A stretch of 58,862 nt of DNA from Agrobacterium salinitolerans (GTDB lineage: Bacteria > Pseudomonadota > Alphaproteobacteria > Rhizobiales > Rhizobiaceae): assembly GCF_002008225.1 (NCBI RefSeq), contig NZ_MRDH01000010.1, positions 1 through 58,862 of the forward strand, in the 5' to 3' direction. Positions 26,723-36,163 of this stretch are shown here, piece after piece. Every line of letters starts with the position of its first letter. Position 1 is the stretch's first letter. The notes beneath the pieces are model-generated. The model was not told the DNA's origin. It worked only from the letters and a program-made list of their open reading frames with translations, and ran no database searches. Both the position numbers and the translations under genes were made by a program.

Positions 26723-28459
26723 TTAGCCGGCTATATCGAGAAGGGCAGCGCCCGCCGGCAGATAGTCGCCTTCCTTAACGATCAGACGGACTTTGCCGGC
26801 CATGGGGGCGACAATCTGCGTCTCCATCTTCATGGCTTCCATGACGGCGAGAAGATCGCCTTGCGAAACCGTGTCACCGTCTTTTACCTTGAAGGACTGC
26901 AAAGTGCCGGAAACCGGGGCGGTGATTTCGCCTTCCCTTTCCTTGGCGGCGGCGGTGCCGCCGGGAACAGCTGCGCTGTTGCCGCTAACCGCACCGAGGC
27001 TGGAAAGCAGCAGGCTGGGCAGACCGACCGATACACGTTTGCCGTCGATTTCCAGGAAAGTGCGGGTGACGGAGGGATCGTCGGCCGGTGCCGGGCGCTC
27101 CATGGCATCCGGCATGGCGGCGAAATCAGTCTCGATCCAGCGGGTGTGAACCTTGAAACCGTCAGTGCCGATGAAGTCTTCGGTCTCGATTGCGGCGCGA
27201 TGGAAGGGCAGCACCGTGGCGATGCCCTCGATGCGGAATTCCCTAAGCGCGCGACGGGCGCGGCGCAGGACCTGATCGCGGTCGGCACCCGTGACGATCA
27301 GCTTTGCCATCAGCGAGTCGAACACACCAGGCACGCTGGAGCCGCTGACGACGCCGCTATCCATGCGAATGCCGGGACCGGATGGCGCGTCGAAAACCGA
27401 AATAGAACCGGGTGTCGGCAGGAAACCCCGGCCGGGATCTTCGGCATTGATGCGGAATTCCATCGAGTGTCCACGCGGTTCCGGCGTTTCGAGTACCCGA
27501 AGCTTATGGCCCTCGGCAATACGGAACTGCTCGATGACGAGATCGATGCCGGTGGTTTCTTCGGTAACGGGATGTTCCACTTGAAGGCGCGTATTTACCT
27601 CAAGGAAGGAAATCGTGCCATCGACGCCGAGCAGGAATTCGACGGTGCCGGCACCGGAATAACCGGCGGCGGCGCAGATAGCCTTGGCGGCCGTATGGAT
27701 TTTCTGCCGCTGTTCGTCGGACAGGAAGGGGGCGGGAGCCTCCTCGATCAGCTTCTGGTTCCGGCGCTGCAACGAGCAGTCGCGGGTGCCGAGCACCAGC
27801 ACATTGCCGTGCTTGTCAGCGATAACCTGCGCTTCGATATGACGCGGCCGGTCGAGAAATCGTTCTAGAAAGCACTCACCGCGGCCGAAGGCGGCGGTCG
27901 CCTCGCGCACGGCGGATTCGTAGAGATCGGCAATCTCTTCCATCTTCCACGCGACCTTCAGGCCGCGTCCACCGCCGCCATGGGCCGCCTTGATCGCGAC
28001 GGGCAAGCCGTGCTTTTCGGCAAAAGCCGTGACTTCGACAGCGGATGCGACCGGGCCGTCGCTGCCGGCGACCAGCGGCGCGCCGACGCCGGTGGCGATG
28101 CGCCGCGCCTCGACCTTGTCGCCCAGCGCCTCGATGACGTGCGGATCGGGGCCGATCCAGATGAGACCGGCATCGAGAACGGCACGCGCAAATTCGGCGC
28201 GCTCGGACAGGAAACCGTAACCGGGATGCACGGCATCCGCACCGGCGCGTTTGGCAATCGCGATCAGCTTGGCCATATCGAGATAGGTTTCGGCAGGACG
28301 TATTCCCTCCAGCGCATAGGCTTCATCCGCCAGCCGGACGAAAAGCGCGTCCTGATCGGGATCGGCATAAACGGCGACCGATTGCAGGCCGTAATCGCGA
28401 CAGGCGCGGATGATGCGCACCGCGATCTCGCCGCGATTGGCAATCAGCACTTTTTTCAT
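26723..28459 (-). CDS. Biotin carboxylase fused to biotin carboxyl carrier domain
   Basis: 578 residues. Biotin carboxylase domain about 1-450 ([25 protein letters not shown]-grasp [27 protein letters not shown]), a linker, then a C-terminal biotinyl domain with [10 protein letters not shown] and biotinyl-Lys544. It would carboxylate its own biotin with bicarbonate and ATP. No ordinary carboxyltransferase subunit is encoded nearby; the upstream partner (17-bp gap) is a KipI-KipA fusion, the same domain type that forms the carboxyltransferase part of urea carboxylase. The pair may therefore form a split biotin-dependent enzyme acting in 5-oxoproline use. Substrate unknown. GAGGAG precedes the start. 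Confidence 0.92.
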   Translation of the reverse strand: MKKVLIANRGEIAVRIIRACRDYGLQSVAVYADPDQDALFVRLADEAYALEGIRPAETYLDMAKLIAIAKRAGADAVHPGYGFLSERAEFARAVLDAGLIWIGPDPHVIEALGDKVEARRIATGVGAPLVAGSDGPVASAVEVTAFAEKHGLPVAIKAAHGGGGRGLKVAWKMEEIADLYESAVREATAAFGRGECFLERFLDRPRHIEAQVIADKHGNVLVLGTRDCSLQRRNQKLIEEAPAPFLSDEQRQKIHTAAKAICAAAGYSGAGTVEFLLGVDGTISFLEVNTRLQVEHPVTEETTGIDLVIEQFRIAEGHKLRVLETPEPRGHSMEFRINAEDPGRGFLPTPGSISVFDAPSGPGIRMDSGVVSGSSVPGVFDSLMAKLIVTGADRDQVLRRARRALREFRIEGIATVLPFHRAAIETEDFIGTDGFKVHTRWIETDFAAMPDAMERPAPADDPSVTRTFLEIDGKRVSVGLPSLLLSSLGAVSGNSAAVPGGTAAAKEREGEITAPVSGTLQSFKVKDGDTVSQGDLLAVMEAMKMETQIVAPMAGKVRLIVKEGDYLPAGAALLDIAG

Positions 28460-28476
28460 CGCTTTTCTCCTCGGAA

Positions 28477-30066
28477 TTATGCGTTTGTAGCCGCGATTTC
28501 GGCAAAGGGGCCGATCGGGCGGAATTTGATTTTGGCGTTGACGGGGATTTGCCCGGCAAGATCGAGATGATATTCGGCGACCGCGCCGATGACAGGATAA
28601 CCGCCGGTCAGCGGGTGGTCGGCAAGGAAGAGAACCGGCTGACCGCTATGGGGAATCTGGATCGCCCCGGTCGCGGTGCCTTCGCTCGGCAATTCGGCGC
28701 TGTCCTTGCGCTCCACCGGCACGTCGCCGGCAAGGCGAATGCCGACGCGGTTCGATTGTGGCGTGACCTGCCAGAGCTGGCCGGTCAGCGTGTCGATACC
28801 CTTCTGCGTGAACCAGTCGGTGCGGGGGCCGAGAACAATGTCCAGCGTGACGACCTCACCCGTTGCCGGCGGTTCGAAGGCCGGAACCTCGTCGATCGAT
28901 ACGCTGGAAAGGCCGGTCTTCTCGCCCTTAAGCGAAAGGATGGCGCCTGCCCCCACCGGCTCCGGACCGACGACAGCCAATGTATCGGTCGCAAAACTGC
29001 CGAGCACCGGCTCGACATCGAAGCCGCCGCGCACCGCAAGATAACAGCGCATGCCCTTCGGCGGCTGCCCGAAGGTCACCACATCACCGGGTTCGAGTGA
29101 CACCGGGCTATGGGCCTTGGCCGCGAAGCTGCGATCTGCCGTGGTAATCGTGACGGGGCAGGGCGCACCGGCAATACCAATGACGGTACGGCTCGTGCTT
29201 TTAAAGGAAAAGCCGCCGAGCGTCAGTTCGAGACACGACGTATTGGCGGGGTTACCGACGATGCGGTTTGCAGCGTTGAATGCACCACGATCCAGCGCGC
29301 CGGAGGCCGAGACGCCCTGCCCGGTCTGGCCGAAACGGCCTAGATCTTGGAAGATGGCGGGCATGGGCGCGGCAAGCACTTCGAAATGCGGGCCGTCCTT
29401 TTTCGGTTCTTTTTTCTGAGGTACCGGTGCCGGAACATCGACCGTTCTGCCGGCCTTGTCCATGTCGAAGAAACGCACCCGGTACCCCGGCTGGAACAAT
29501 GCGCCGGGATCACGGTCTATATCCCACATCTTCACCGGCGTCGTGCCGATGATCTGCCAGCCGCCGGGGCTGTTTTGCGGATAGACGCCGCTGAAGGCGC
29601 CGGCCAGCGCCACGGAGCCTGCCGGAATACGGGTGCGCGGGCTTTGCCGGCGCGGCACATGCAGGGCCGGGTCGCCACCGACCAGATAACCGAAGCCGGG
29701 GGCGAAGCCGCAGAAGGCCACGGTGAATTCGCTTTCGGTATGGCGGCGGATGACTTCTTCGATGCTCATGCCGGTCAATTCGGCAACATCGGCGAGGTCC
29801 TCACCATTATAGTGGACGGGAATTTCCACGAGATTGTCCGAAGGCGCGATTTTTGCGGAGAGATCGCGGCTTGCCAGCCGCGCGGCTAACGCTTCGACGC
29901 CGATCGTTTCAGGGCGGAAACGGATCATCAATGAGCGGGCAGCCGGCACCGTTTCTTCGATACCTTCGACCGGATCGTTCTGAAGCGAGGCGAAAAGCGC
30001 CAGCGTTTCATCGAGATCGGCAAGTTCGACAAGAATAGTGGTGAGGCTGACGGGGAGAAAACGCAT
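28477..30066 (-). CDS. Fused 5-oxoprolinase subunits PxpB-PxpC (KipI-KipA)
   Basis: 529 residues. The N-terminal KipI/PxpB domain (about 1-215) has [22 protein letters not shown] and [14 protein letters not shown]. The KipA/PxpC domain (about 230-520) has [32 protein letters not shown] and [14 protein letters not shown]. Together with PxpA these subunits perform ATP-dependent opening of 5-oxoproline to glutamate; they are separate genes in E. coli and B. subtilis but fused here. Two adjacent ATGs (30069, 30066) follow GAGGA; 30066 has better spacing. It lies between the DUF1445 gene (7 bp) and the biotin carboxylase gene. Confidence 0.93.
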   Translation of the reverse strand: MRFLPVSLTTILVELADLDETLALFASLQNDPVEGIEETVPAARSLMIRFRPETIGVEALAARLASRDLSAKIAPSDNLVEIPVHYNGEDLADVAELTGMSIEEVIRRHTESEFTVAFCGFAPGFGYLVGGDPALHVPRRQSPRTRIPAGSVALAGAFSGVYPQNSPGGWQIIGTTPVKMWDIDRDPGALFQPGYRVRFFDMDKAGRTVDVPAPVPQKKEPKKDGPHFEVLAAPMPAIFQDLGRFGQTGQGVSASGALDRGAFNAANRIVGNPANTSCLELTLGGFSFKSTSRTVIGIAGAPCPVTITTADRSFAAKAHSPVSLEPGDVVTFGQPPKGMRCYLAVRGGFDVEPVLGSFATDTLAVVGPEPVGAGAILSLKGEKTGLSSVSIDEVPAFEPPATGEVVTLDIVLGPRTDWFTQKGIDTLTGQLWQVTPQSNRVGIRLAGDVPVERKDSAELPSEGTATGAIQIPHSGQPVLFLADHPLTGGYPVIGAVAEYHLDLAGQIPVNAKIKFRPIGPFAEIAATNA

Positions 30067-30073
30067 CATATCC

Positions 30074-30883
30074 TCACGCGTGATAGGCAGTGTCGGGAAT
30101 GTCGGTGATGAACATGTGTCCCGGCGCATGGGTAATCGCAAAGGGCACGCCTGATGCCATCACGGCGGCCTGGGGTGTGACGCCGCAGGCCCAGAACACC
30201 GGGACTTCGCCCGGCTCGATCCGCACCGCATCACCGAAATCAGGCTTTGAAAGATCGGTAATGCCGATCTCTTCGGGTGCGCCGACATGCACGGGCGACC
30301 CGTGTACGGCGGGAAAACGTCCCGAAATTGTTGCGGCATCGGCCACGCGCGACGCCGGGATCGGCCGCATGGAAACGACCATATTGCCCTTCAGCCGACC
30401 GGCCGGACGGCAGGGGCGGTTGGTGAGATACATCGGCACATTGCTCTTGTCGGTCATGTGGCGGATTTCGATGCCCGCTTCCACCATCGGCGTTTCGAAG
30501 GTGAAGCTGCAGCCGATGAGGAAGGCGACGAGATCGTCACGCTCCGCCCAGGCGGCGGTGGCGTCGGCCGTTTCCTCGACAAGCTTGCCGTCCCGCCAGA
30601 TGCGGTAGAGCGGCAGGTCGGTTCTCAGATCGGCGCCGGGCGCCAGAAGCGTGGTGGGCGAACCGGGATCGGAGACATCCAGCACCGGGCAGGGTTTGGG
30701 ATTGCGCTGCGCATAAAGCAAAAAATCGAAGGCCCAGTCGCGCGGCAGCACGATCATGTTCGCCTGCGTGAAGCCGGGTGCAATGCCGGAAGTTGGGGCG
30801 ACGAGGCCGTCACGATAGGTCGCACGGGCCTTTCGTGCGGCGTCGGCGTCCGTGTGGTTGAGATAGGATGTCGGTATCGTCAT
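30074..30883 (-). CDS. DUF1445 putative hydro-lyase (YcsI family)
   Basis: 269 residues, full-length member of the DUF1445/UPF0317 family (B. subtilis YcsI), with [31 protein letters not shown] and [12 protein letters not shown]. The family also forms part of the mammalian mitochondrial D-glutamate cyclase (DGLUCY), although which domain there is catalytic I leave open. Its fixed place among 5-oxoprolinase genes suggests a role in producing or handling 5-oxoproline or a relative. An AAAGGA site precedes the ATG; it is 11 bp after pxpA. Confidence 0.9.
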   Translation of the reverse strand: MTIPTSYLNHTDADAARKARATYRDGLVAPTSGIAPGFTQANMIVLPRDWAFDFLLYAQRNPKPCPVLDVSDPGSPTTLLAPGADLRTDLPLYRIWRDGKLVEETADATAAWAERDDLVAFLIGCSFTFETPMVEAGIEIRHMTDKSNVPMYLTNRPCRPAGRLKGNMVVSMRPIPASRVADAATISGRFPAVHGSPVHVGAPEEIGITDLSKPDFGDAVRIEPGEVPVFWACGVTPQAAVMASGVPFAITHAPGHMFITDIPDTAYHA

Positions 30884-30894
30884 CGGCTATCCTT

Positions 30895-31662
30895 TCAGAG
30901 ACTGGATGCAAAAGAGCGGATGTCGATGCCATCAGCCTCGAAACGGCGGCGGATTTCCTGGGCGATCGCGACCGCACCGGGACTGTCGCCATGCACGCAG
31001 ATGGATTGCGCCTCGATTTTTATGACGCTGCCATCGATTGCCTCCAACGTGCCTTCGCGGGCAAGCTGCACCATGCGGTCGGCGATTTTTGCCGCGTCGT
31101 GCAGCACGGCCCCGGCTTCGCGGCGGGAGACGAGCTGGCCTTGAGGCGTATAGGCGCGGTCGGCAAAGGCTTCGGCAACGACGGCAAGACCGGATCTGCG
31201 GGCGAGATCGAGGATGGGCGCGTTGGCAAGGCCCATCAGCACCAGTGAAGGATCGATGGCCTTGATGCCGTCGATGACGGCCTGTCCCTGTTTTGCGTCA
31301 TTGGCGATGCGGTTATAGAGCGCGCCATGCGGCTTGACGTAACGCACCGTGGTGCCGGCAGCGGCGGCAACACCCTTCAGCGCGCCGATCTGGTAGATGA
31401 CATCGGCAATCAGTTCTTCCGAGGTGGCGTCCAGATCGCGGCGGCCGAAGCCGACGCGGTCCGGATAGGAGACATGAGCGCCGACGACCACGCCTTTTTC
31501 CGCAGCGGCCTTGACGGTGCGGTAGATGCCGGCAGGGTCGCCGGCATGAAATCCGCAGGCAATGTTGGCGCTGGAAACGATGGCGAGCATCGCCTCATCA
31601 TCTCCCATGCGCCACGCGCCGTAACTTTCGCCAAGATCGCTGTTGAGATCGATAGCGGCCAT
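30895..31662 (-). CDS. pxpA: 5-oxoprolinase subunit PxpA (LamB/YcsF)
   Basis: 255 residues, the usual length of the LamB/YcsF family. [52 protein letters not shown] and [19 protein letters not shown] are the conserved blocks. PxpA is the hydrolase component of the three-part 5-oxoprolinase; the fused PxpBC is two genes downstream. The preceding gene is the NRAMP-like transporter, with a palindromic repeat region between them. Confidence 0.95.
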   Translation of the reverse strand: MAAIDLNSDLGESYGAWRMGDDEAMLAIVSSANIACGFHAGDPAGIYRTVKAAAEKGVVVGAHVSYPDRVGFGRRDLDATSEELIADVIYQIGALKGVAAAAGTTVRYVKPHGALYNRIANDAKQGQAVIDGIKAIDPSLVLMGLANAPILDLARRSGLAVVAEAFADRAYTPQGQLVSRREAGAVLHDAAKIADRMVQLAREGTLEAIDGSVIKIEAQSICVHGDSPGAVAIAQEIRRRFEADGIDIRSFASSL

Positions 31663-31675
31663 GTTTGCCTCCCTT

Positions 31676-31780
31676 TAGAGCATTTCCAGCAAAAGTGTGT
31701 CGCGGTTTTGCGTCCGGAAAATGCGTAAAAACAGATATGTAGAGCGTTTCCGCTTTTCTCCGAAATGCGGAAACGCTCCA
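31676..31780. repeat. Rhizobial intergenic palindromic repeat with long hairpin
   Basis: Non-coding spacer between the NRAMP-like gene and pxpA. It begins with a GAGCATTTCC unit and a TTTTGCGTCCGGAAAATGCG part, and ends with a perfect 12-bp hairpin GAGCGTTTCCGC (31742-31753) and GCGGAAACGCTC (31767-31778). The sequence style is that of a repeat family common in Rhizobiaceae intergenic DNA. Inside an operon it may act as an mRNA processing or partial stop site. Confidence 0.75.
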
Positions 31781-31785
31781 GTTTA

Positions 31786-33027
31786 TTACAGGCCGAGCAG
31801 GCCGAAGATGGTGCCAGCAGACTTGTAGCCCATGTACCACGTCAAGGCACAGGTCAGAACGCCAAGCCCGAGCAGGATGCGCGAGTAGCGATGGCCGCCC
31901 ATCAGGTCTTCGCGTTTCCACGCGGCAAACAGGAAGATGCTAAGGCCGATGGGCAGGATGAGGCCGTTCAGGCCGCCGACGAAGACCAGCATGGCGGCAG
32001 GCGGCGTGGTGATCAGCAGGTAGCAGACGAGCGAAACGGCGATGAAAATAATCGTCGCTATGTTACGGGCACGTTCGCTCATGTCCTGCTTGAAGACGGG
32101 CAGGAACGATACGGAGGTGTAGGCTGCGCCGATGACGCTGGTGATGGCCGCTGCCCAGAAGATGATGCCGAAGAGCCGGAAGCCGAGATCGCCCGCAGCC
32201 GACCGGAAAGCCTGTGCGGCAGGGTTGGCGGCCTGGCCGGACGTATCGATGATGACGCCGCTGGCGACGACGCCGAGAATGGCGAGGAACAGCACATAGC
32301 GCATGATGCCGGTGACGGCGATGCCGGTCAGCGCGGCGCGGTTGACGACAGGCAGGTTTTCAATGCCGACCATTCCCCGGTCCAGCAACCGGTGTGCGCC
32401 GGAATAGGTGATGTAGCCGCCCACGGTGCCGCCGACGATGGTGGTGATGGTCGCGAAATTGATCGTATCGGGCAAGAAGGTCTGGCGGAAGGCGTCACCC
32501 ACCGGCGGTGCCGAAACGAACGCCACATAGAGCGTCAGCACGATCATCATGAGGCCGGCGAAGATAATGAACCGGTCGACTGCCAGCCCTGCACGCTTGG
32601 AAACGAAGATGGCGATGGAGAATATCGCGCTGATGGCGCCGCCGATTTTCGGGTCCAGCCCAAAAATGGCATTGAGACCAAGGCCGGTGCCGCCGATATT
32701 ACCGATGTTGAAGAACAGGCCACCGATGATGACGAGGATGGCCAGGAAATAACCGGCGCCGGGAATGGCGGCATTGGCGATATCGGATGCGCGCATACGC
32801 GTCAGCGTCACAATGCGCCAGATGTTGAGCTGGACGACGAAGTCGATGAGGATGGAGGCAAGAATGCCGAAAGCGAAGGCCGCGCCCAGCTGCGTGGTGA
32901 ATGTCGCCGTCTGCGTGATGAAGCCCGGACCGATGGCGGATGTCGCCATCAGGAAGATCGCTCCCAGAAGAGATGCGCGTTTTGACATTTTTAGGTCGGC
33001 AGTCGGGGTGAGCTTTTTCTGCTCCAT
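31786..33027 (-). CDS. NRAMP-family transporter (YcsG type)
   Basis: 413-residue polytopic protein with about 11 membrane segments. It belongs to the NRAMP/SLC11 superfamily but lacks the usual metal ligands: the first-helix DPGN is GPGF (33-36), and the sixth-helix MPH is GAH (210-212). It is therefore unlikely to be an ordinary manganese or iron importer. The same gene type (ycsG) accompanies pxpA, ycsI and kipI/kipA in B. subtilis, so a substrate tied to 5-oxoproline is a fair guess. It heads the leftward operon. Confidence 0.88.
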   Translation of the reverse strand: MEQKKLTPTADLKMSKRASLLGAIFLMATSAIGPGFITQTATFTTQLGAAFAFGILASILIDFVVQLNIWRIVTLTRMRASDIANAAIPGAGYFLAILVIIGGLFFNIGNIGGTGLGLNAIFGLDPKIGGAISAIFSIAIFVSKRAGLAVDRFIIFAGLMMIVLTLYVAFVSAPPVGDAFRQTFLPDTINFATITTIVGGTVGGYITYSGAHRLLDRGMVGIENLPVVNRAALTGIAVTGIMRYVLFLAILGVVASGVIIDTSGQAANPAAQAFRSAAGDLGFRLFGIIFWAAAITSVIGAAYTSVSFLPVFKQDMSERARNIATIIFIAVSLVCYLLITTPPAAMLVFVGGLNGLILPIGLSIFLFAAWKREDLMGGHRYSRILLGLGVLTCALTWYMGYKSAGTIFGLLGL

Positions 33028-33293
33028 GGATTTTCTCCGCTCCTATCGCTATCCGCCCCTCGCGGATGCTTTATGGCAAGAGTTTGTCGTGTTCCGTGAA
33101 ATTGTCAATATTGTTCAACAATAAATAATAATCGTTCTCTCATTTTGTCTATTTGTTTGACGTTATGCGCATGAATTCACCACGTTTTTTTCGTGCTTTG
33201 CTAATGCTTTGTGCTATGGGCAGAACATAGCCGTGTCTGAACATGCCTGTCACGGAATTCCCGATGCTGCATTGCTCTTCAGAAAGGAGCGCT
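33028..33293. promoter_or_regulatory. Divergent promoter region with 15-bp operator
   Basis: Region between the NRAMP-like gene and the gntR gene. TATTGTT-C-AACAATA at 33109-33123 is a perfect inverted repeat of the kind bound by GntR/FCD regulators. It lies about 82 bp upstream of the operon start codon and 170 bp upstream of the regulator. Confidence 0.65.
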
Positions 33294-33959
33294 ATGACGG
33301 AAACGATAGAGGGTCTGCCGCTTGCGGATCGATTGGCAAAGGGTATTCGCACCCTGCTGATATCTGGTGAGCTGGCGCCGGGGCAGCGCCTTTCCGAGGC
33401 AGCCTTCAGCGAACGTTTCGACGTCTCCCGCAATTCGTTGCGTGAAGCCTTCCGGCTTTTGACCAAGGACGGGCTATTGCGCCATGAAGCCAATCGCGGT
33501 GTCTTCGTTGCCGTGCCCACCATGTCTTCGGTGATCGATATCTACCGGGTGCGGCGCATGGTGGAATGTGGCGCGTTGCGTCAGGCCTGGCACAAGCACC
33601 CCGCGATCAAGACGATGCGGGCAGCGGTCGAGGACGCCAAGGTCAAGCGTGAAGATGCCGACTGGCTGGGTGTGGGAAGCGCCAACATGAAATTCCACGC
33701 TGCGGTCGTCGATCTTCTCGACAGTGCCCGTCTCAGCGATTTTTACGAGCGTATCGCCGCTGAGCTCAGGCTTTGCTTCGGTTTGCTGAAAGATCCCGAA
33801 CAGCTTCATTCCCCCTTTGTGGACATGAACAGCAAGATCCTGTCGCTGATGGAAGAAGGCAAGGCGCAACAAGCCGGTGAGGAGATGGAAATCTATCTCA
33901 ATCTGTCCGAGCGTACGGTTCTGAAGGCGCTTGAACGCGCCGTCGAACACGCTTCCTGA
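33294..33959 (+). CDS. GntR-family (FadR/FCD) transcriptional regulator
   Basis: 221 residues: GntR winged helix at about 10-75 (RLAKGIRTLLISGELAPGQRLSEAAFSERFDVSRNSLREAFRLL) and an FCD ligand domain at about 85-215. AAAGGAG sits 5-6 nt before ATG 33294; the frame extending to 33243 is not used. It is divergent from the 5-oxoproline operon, faces a palindrome in the shared promoter region, and is probably its repressor, responding to a pathway compound (inference). Confidence 0.9.
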   Translation: MTETIEGLPLADRLAKGIRTLLISGELAPGQRLSEAAFSERFDVSRNSLREAFRLLTKDGLLRHEANRGVFVAVPTMSSVIDIYRVRRMVECGALRQAWHKHPAIKTMRAAVEDAKVKREDADWLGVGSANMKFHAAVVDLLDSARLSDFYERIAAELRLCFGLLKDPEQLHSPFVDMNSKILSLMEEGKAQQAGEEMEIYLNLSERTVLKALERAVEHAS

Positions 33960-34060
33960 CATGACGGGCGGCAGGGGAGGAAACGACCCTTGCCGCTCCC
34001 GCCATTTTTTGCATCCGCAGCCGATTGCCAAGTTTGCTGCGCTGCGTCATCAATGACGAC

Positions 34061-34648
34061 ATGACGCTTCGCGACCTGACCATTCTCGTTATCGACGAAA
34101 ACGCGATCCGCGCCTCCATCATCGAGGAGGGGCTACGCGAGGCGGGCTATTATCGCGTCACGGTCATCCATGAGGTGAATGGGGTGGCGCGCACCATCGA
34201 GACGCTGCAGCCCGACGTCATTTTCATCGATCTGGAAAATCCCAATCGTGACATGATGGAGCATCTGTTCCAGCTCACCCGCACGGTTGGCCGGCCGATC
34301 GCCATGTTTGTCGATCGTTCCGACACGGCGTCCATCGAGGCGGCCGTCGAGGCGGGCGTTTCCGCCTATGTGGTGGACGGGCTGAAGAAGGAGCGGGTCA
34401 AGCCCATTCTCGATATGGCAGTCAGCCGCTTTAATGCTTTCAGCCGTCTGCAACGGGAACTTGCCGACGCCAAGTCGGCGCTTGAGGAACGCAAGGTCAT
34501 CGAGCGCGCCAAGGGCATCCTGATGAAGATGCGTGGTCTTTCCGAAGAGGAGGCGTTTGCGCTTTTGCGCCAGACGGCAATGAACGAGAAAAAGAAGATT
34601 TCCGAGATCGCGCAAAGCGTGGTCACCGCGGCCGGTCTGTTGATGTGA
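34061..34648 (+). CDS. nasT: Nitrate/nitrite antiterminator NasT
   Basis: 195-residue response-regulator-like protein. Receiver domain about 1-120 (LTILVIDENAIRASIIEEGL, acceptor-like Asp57 in IFIDLEN), then a C-terminal ANTAR domain of about 130-190 (ERAKGILMKMRGLSEEEAFALLRQTAM). ANTAR proteins bind paired hexaloop RNA hairpins and prevent transcription termination. NasT is held inactive by NasS without nitrate. ATG 34061 follows a weak site; the frame start at 34025 is TTG. It precedes nasS and the nas operon leader that carries a suitable hairpin and terminator. Confidence 0.94.
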   Translation: MTLRDLTILVIDENAIRASIIEEGLREAGYYRVTVIHEVNGVARTIETLQPDVIFIDLENPNRDMMEHLFQLTRTVGRPIAMFVDRSDTASIEAAVEAGVSAYVVDGLKKERVKPILDMAVSRFNAFSRLQRELADAKSALEERKVIERAKGILMKMRGLSEEEAFALLRQTAMNEKKKISEIAQSVVTAAGLLM

Positions 34649-34683
34649 CGAACCGCCGGTCGGACAGTCAAGGAGTGCATGAT

Positions 34684-35979
34684 ATGGCGGCACCGGAAAA
34701 AACGGCCGGATCAGACAGTGGAATAACGCAAGCCCAGGGCGCACCCGCAGTCGTCGGCAGCGACCGGCAGAAAATCCTGCGTGCCGGCTTTATTCCGCTT
34801 GTCGACGCATCCGTCCTGATTGCTGCGGCCGAATTCGGTTTCGCCGAACGCGAAGGCCTTTCGCTCGATCTCGTCAAGGATGTTTCCTGGGCGAATGTGC
34901 GCGACCGGCTGGCGTTTCGGCAATTCGATATCGCCCACATGCTGTCGCCGATGCCGGTCGCCTCCATGCTCGGGCTCGGCTCCAACCCGTCGCCGACGAT
35001 CACGCCCTTTTCACTCGGACGGGGCGGCAATGCGATCACGCTCTCGACCCGGCTTTTTGAGCGGATGAAGGCTTTGACCGGGCTTTCCGAAACGGCGGGA
35101 GCGCTGGAAAACGCCGAGGCGTTGAAGCGGGTGCTCGATGATATGCGCGCCCGCGGCGAGCCGCCGCCGACGCTCGGCATGACCTATCCGTTTTCATCGC
35201 ATAATTACGAATTTCGCTATTGGCTGGCCGCTGGCGGTATTCATCCCGATCATGATGTGAAGCTTGTGGTGGTTCCGCCGCCATTGACCTCGGATGCGCT
35301 CGCTGCCGGAGCCATTGACGGTTTCTGCGTCGGTGCGCCATGGAACATCGTCGCCGCCGAGCGTGGTGTCGGCCGGATCGTTGCCGCCAAGCAGGATCTG
35401 TGGCCTTCCGCACCGGAAAAGGTCATTGGCATGCGACCCGAATGGGCGGAAAACCAGCAGGAAACGGTCGGGCGGTTGCTGTCGGCGCTCGATGCCGCCG
35501 CGCGCTGGTGTGATGTTGCGGGAAATCACGATGATCTGAGCCGGGTGCTTGCTGATCCCCGCTATATCGGCGCACCGGAAGGCATCATCCGCCGTGTGCT
35601 TGCCGGTGAGTTCAGCATCGACAGCCAGGGCAACCGCCGGGTGATCGACAATTATTTCATCTTCCACGGCCGTCACGCCAATTATCCGCGCCAGAGCCAG
35701 GCATTGTGGATTTACAGCCAGATGATCCGCTGGGGGCAGGCCGTGTTTTCACAGGCAGGTGTGGAGGCCGCCCTGTCTGCCTATCGGCCGGATATTTATA
35801 GGGCGGCGCTGGGCGATGCCAATGCGCCTGATGATGCCGATATCCGCATCGAAGGGCAGGAGGCTGGCGACCGTTTTGTGGACGGCTTCGTCTTTGATCC
35901 CGCTGACATTACAGGGTATGTGAATGGTTTTGCCGTGCGCAGTTCTGCCCCTGTTTCCACCTCCCAAGGCGAAGCCTGA
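34684..35979 (+). CDS. nasS: Nitrate sensor NasS (NrtA-like, cytoplasmic)
   Basis: 431 residues, related to the nitrate-binding protein NrtA encoded just downstream (shared blocks such as HNYEFRYWLAAGGIHPDHDVK, VVPPP and GAPWN), but with no signal peptide, as expected of the cytoplasmic sensor NasS. In the studied systems NasS sequesters NasT and releases it on binding nitrate or nitrite. ATG 34684 has AAGGAG 8 nt upstream; the frame begins with GTG at 34645 overlapping the nasT stop. It is co-transcribed with nasT. Confidence 0.93.
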   Translation: MAAPEKTAGSDSGITQAQGAPAVVGSDRQKILRAGFIPLVDASVLIAAAEFGFAEREGLSLDLVKDVSWANVRDRLAFRQFDIAHMLSPMPVASMLGLGSNPSPTITPFSLGRGGNAITLSTRLFERMKALTGLSETAGALENAEALKRVLDDMRARGEPPPTLGMTYPFSSHNYEFRYWLAAGGIHPDHDVKLVVVPPPLTSDALAAGAIDGFCVGAPWNIVAAERGVGRIVAAKQDLWPSAPEKVIGMRPEWAENQQETVGRLLSALDAAARWCDVAGNHDDLSRVLADPRYIGAPEGIIRRVLAGEFSIDSQGNRRVIDNYFIFHGRHANYPRQSQALWIYSQMIRWGQAVFSQAGVEAALSAYRPDIYRAALGDANAPDDADIRIEGQEAGDRFVDGFVFDPADITGYVNGFAVRSSAPVSTSQGEA

Positions 35980-36136
35980 GAGCAGTTCAGCCGGGCTAGC
36001 TGCGCAAATTTCAAGCGCGGAATTTCTCCAGTTGCGCAAACGATAGACAAAATTGCGGCTGGTTAAAATTTAATCGTTTGACGAGACTTCCGAAATTCTG
36101 TTTTATTTACAATAATATAGCTTCCATATAGAAAAC

Positions 36137-36151
36137 TGGCACGCCTCTTGC
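36137..36151 (+). promoter_or_regulatory. Sigma-54 promoter of the nas operon
   Basis: TGGCACG-CCTC-TTGC is an exact match to the RpoN -24/-12 consensus, with GG and GC ten bases apart. It sits about 200 bp before nrtA and predicts nitrogen control through NtrC. I did not locate the NtrC sites with confidence. Confidence 0.88.
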
Positions 36152-36163
36152 GTCTCTTTGTTT

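Noticed and set aside
26980..27000. GTTGCCGCTAAC resembling parS
   Set aside because: It is only 12 bp, lacks the 16-bp spacing, and is inside the biotin carboxylase gene.
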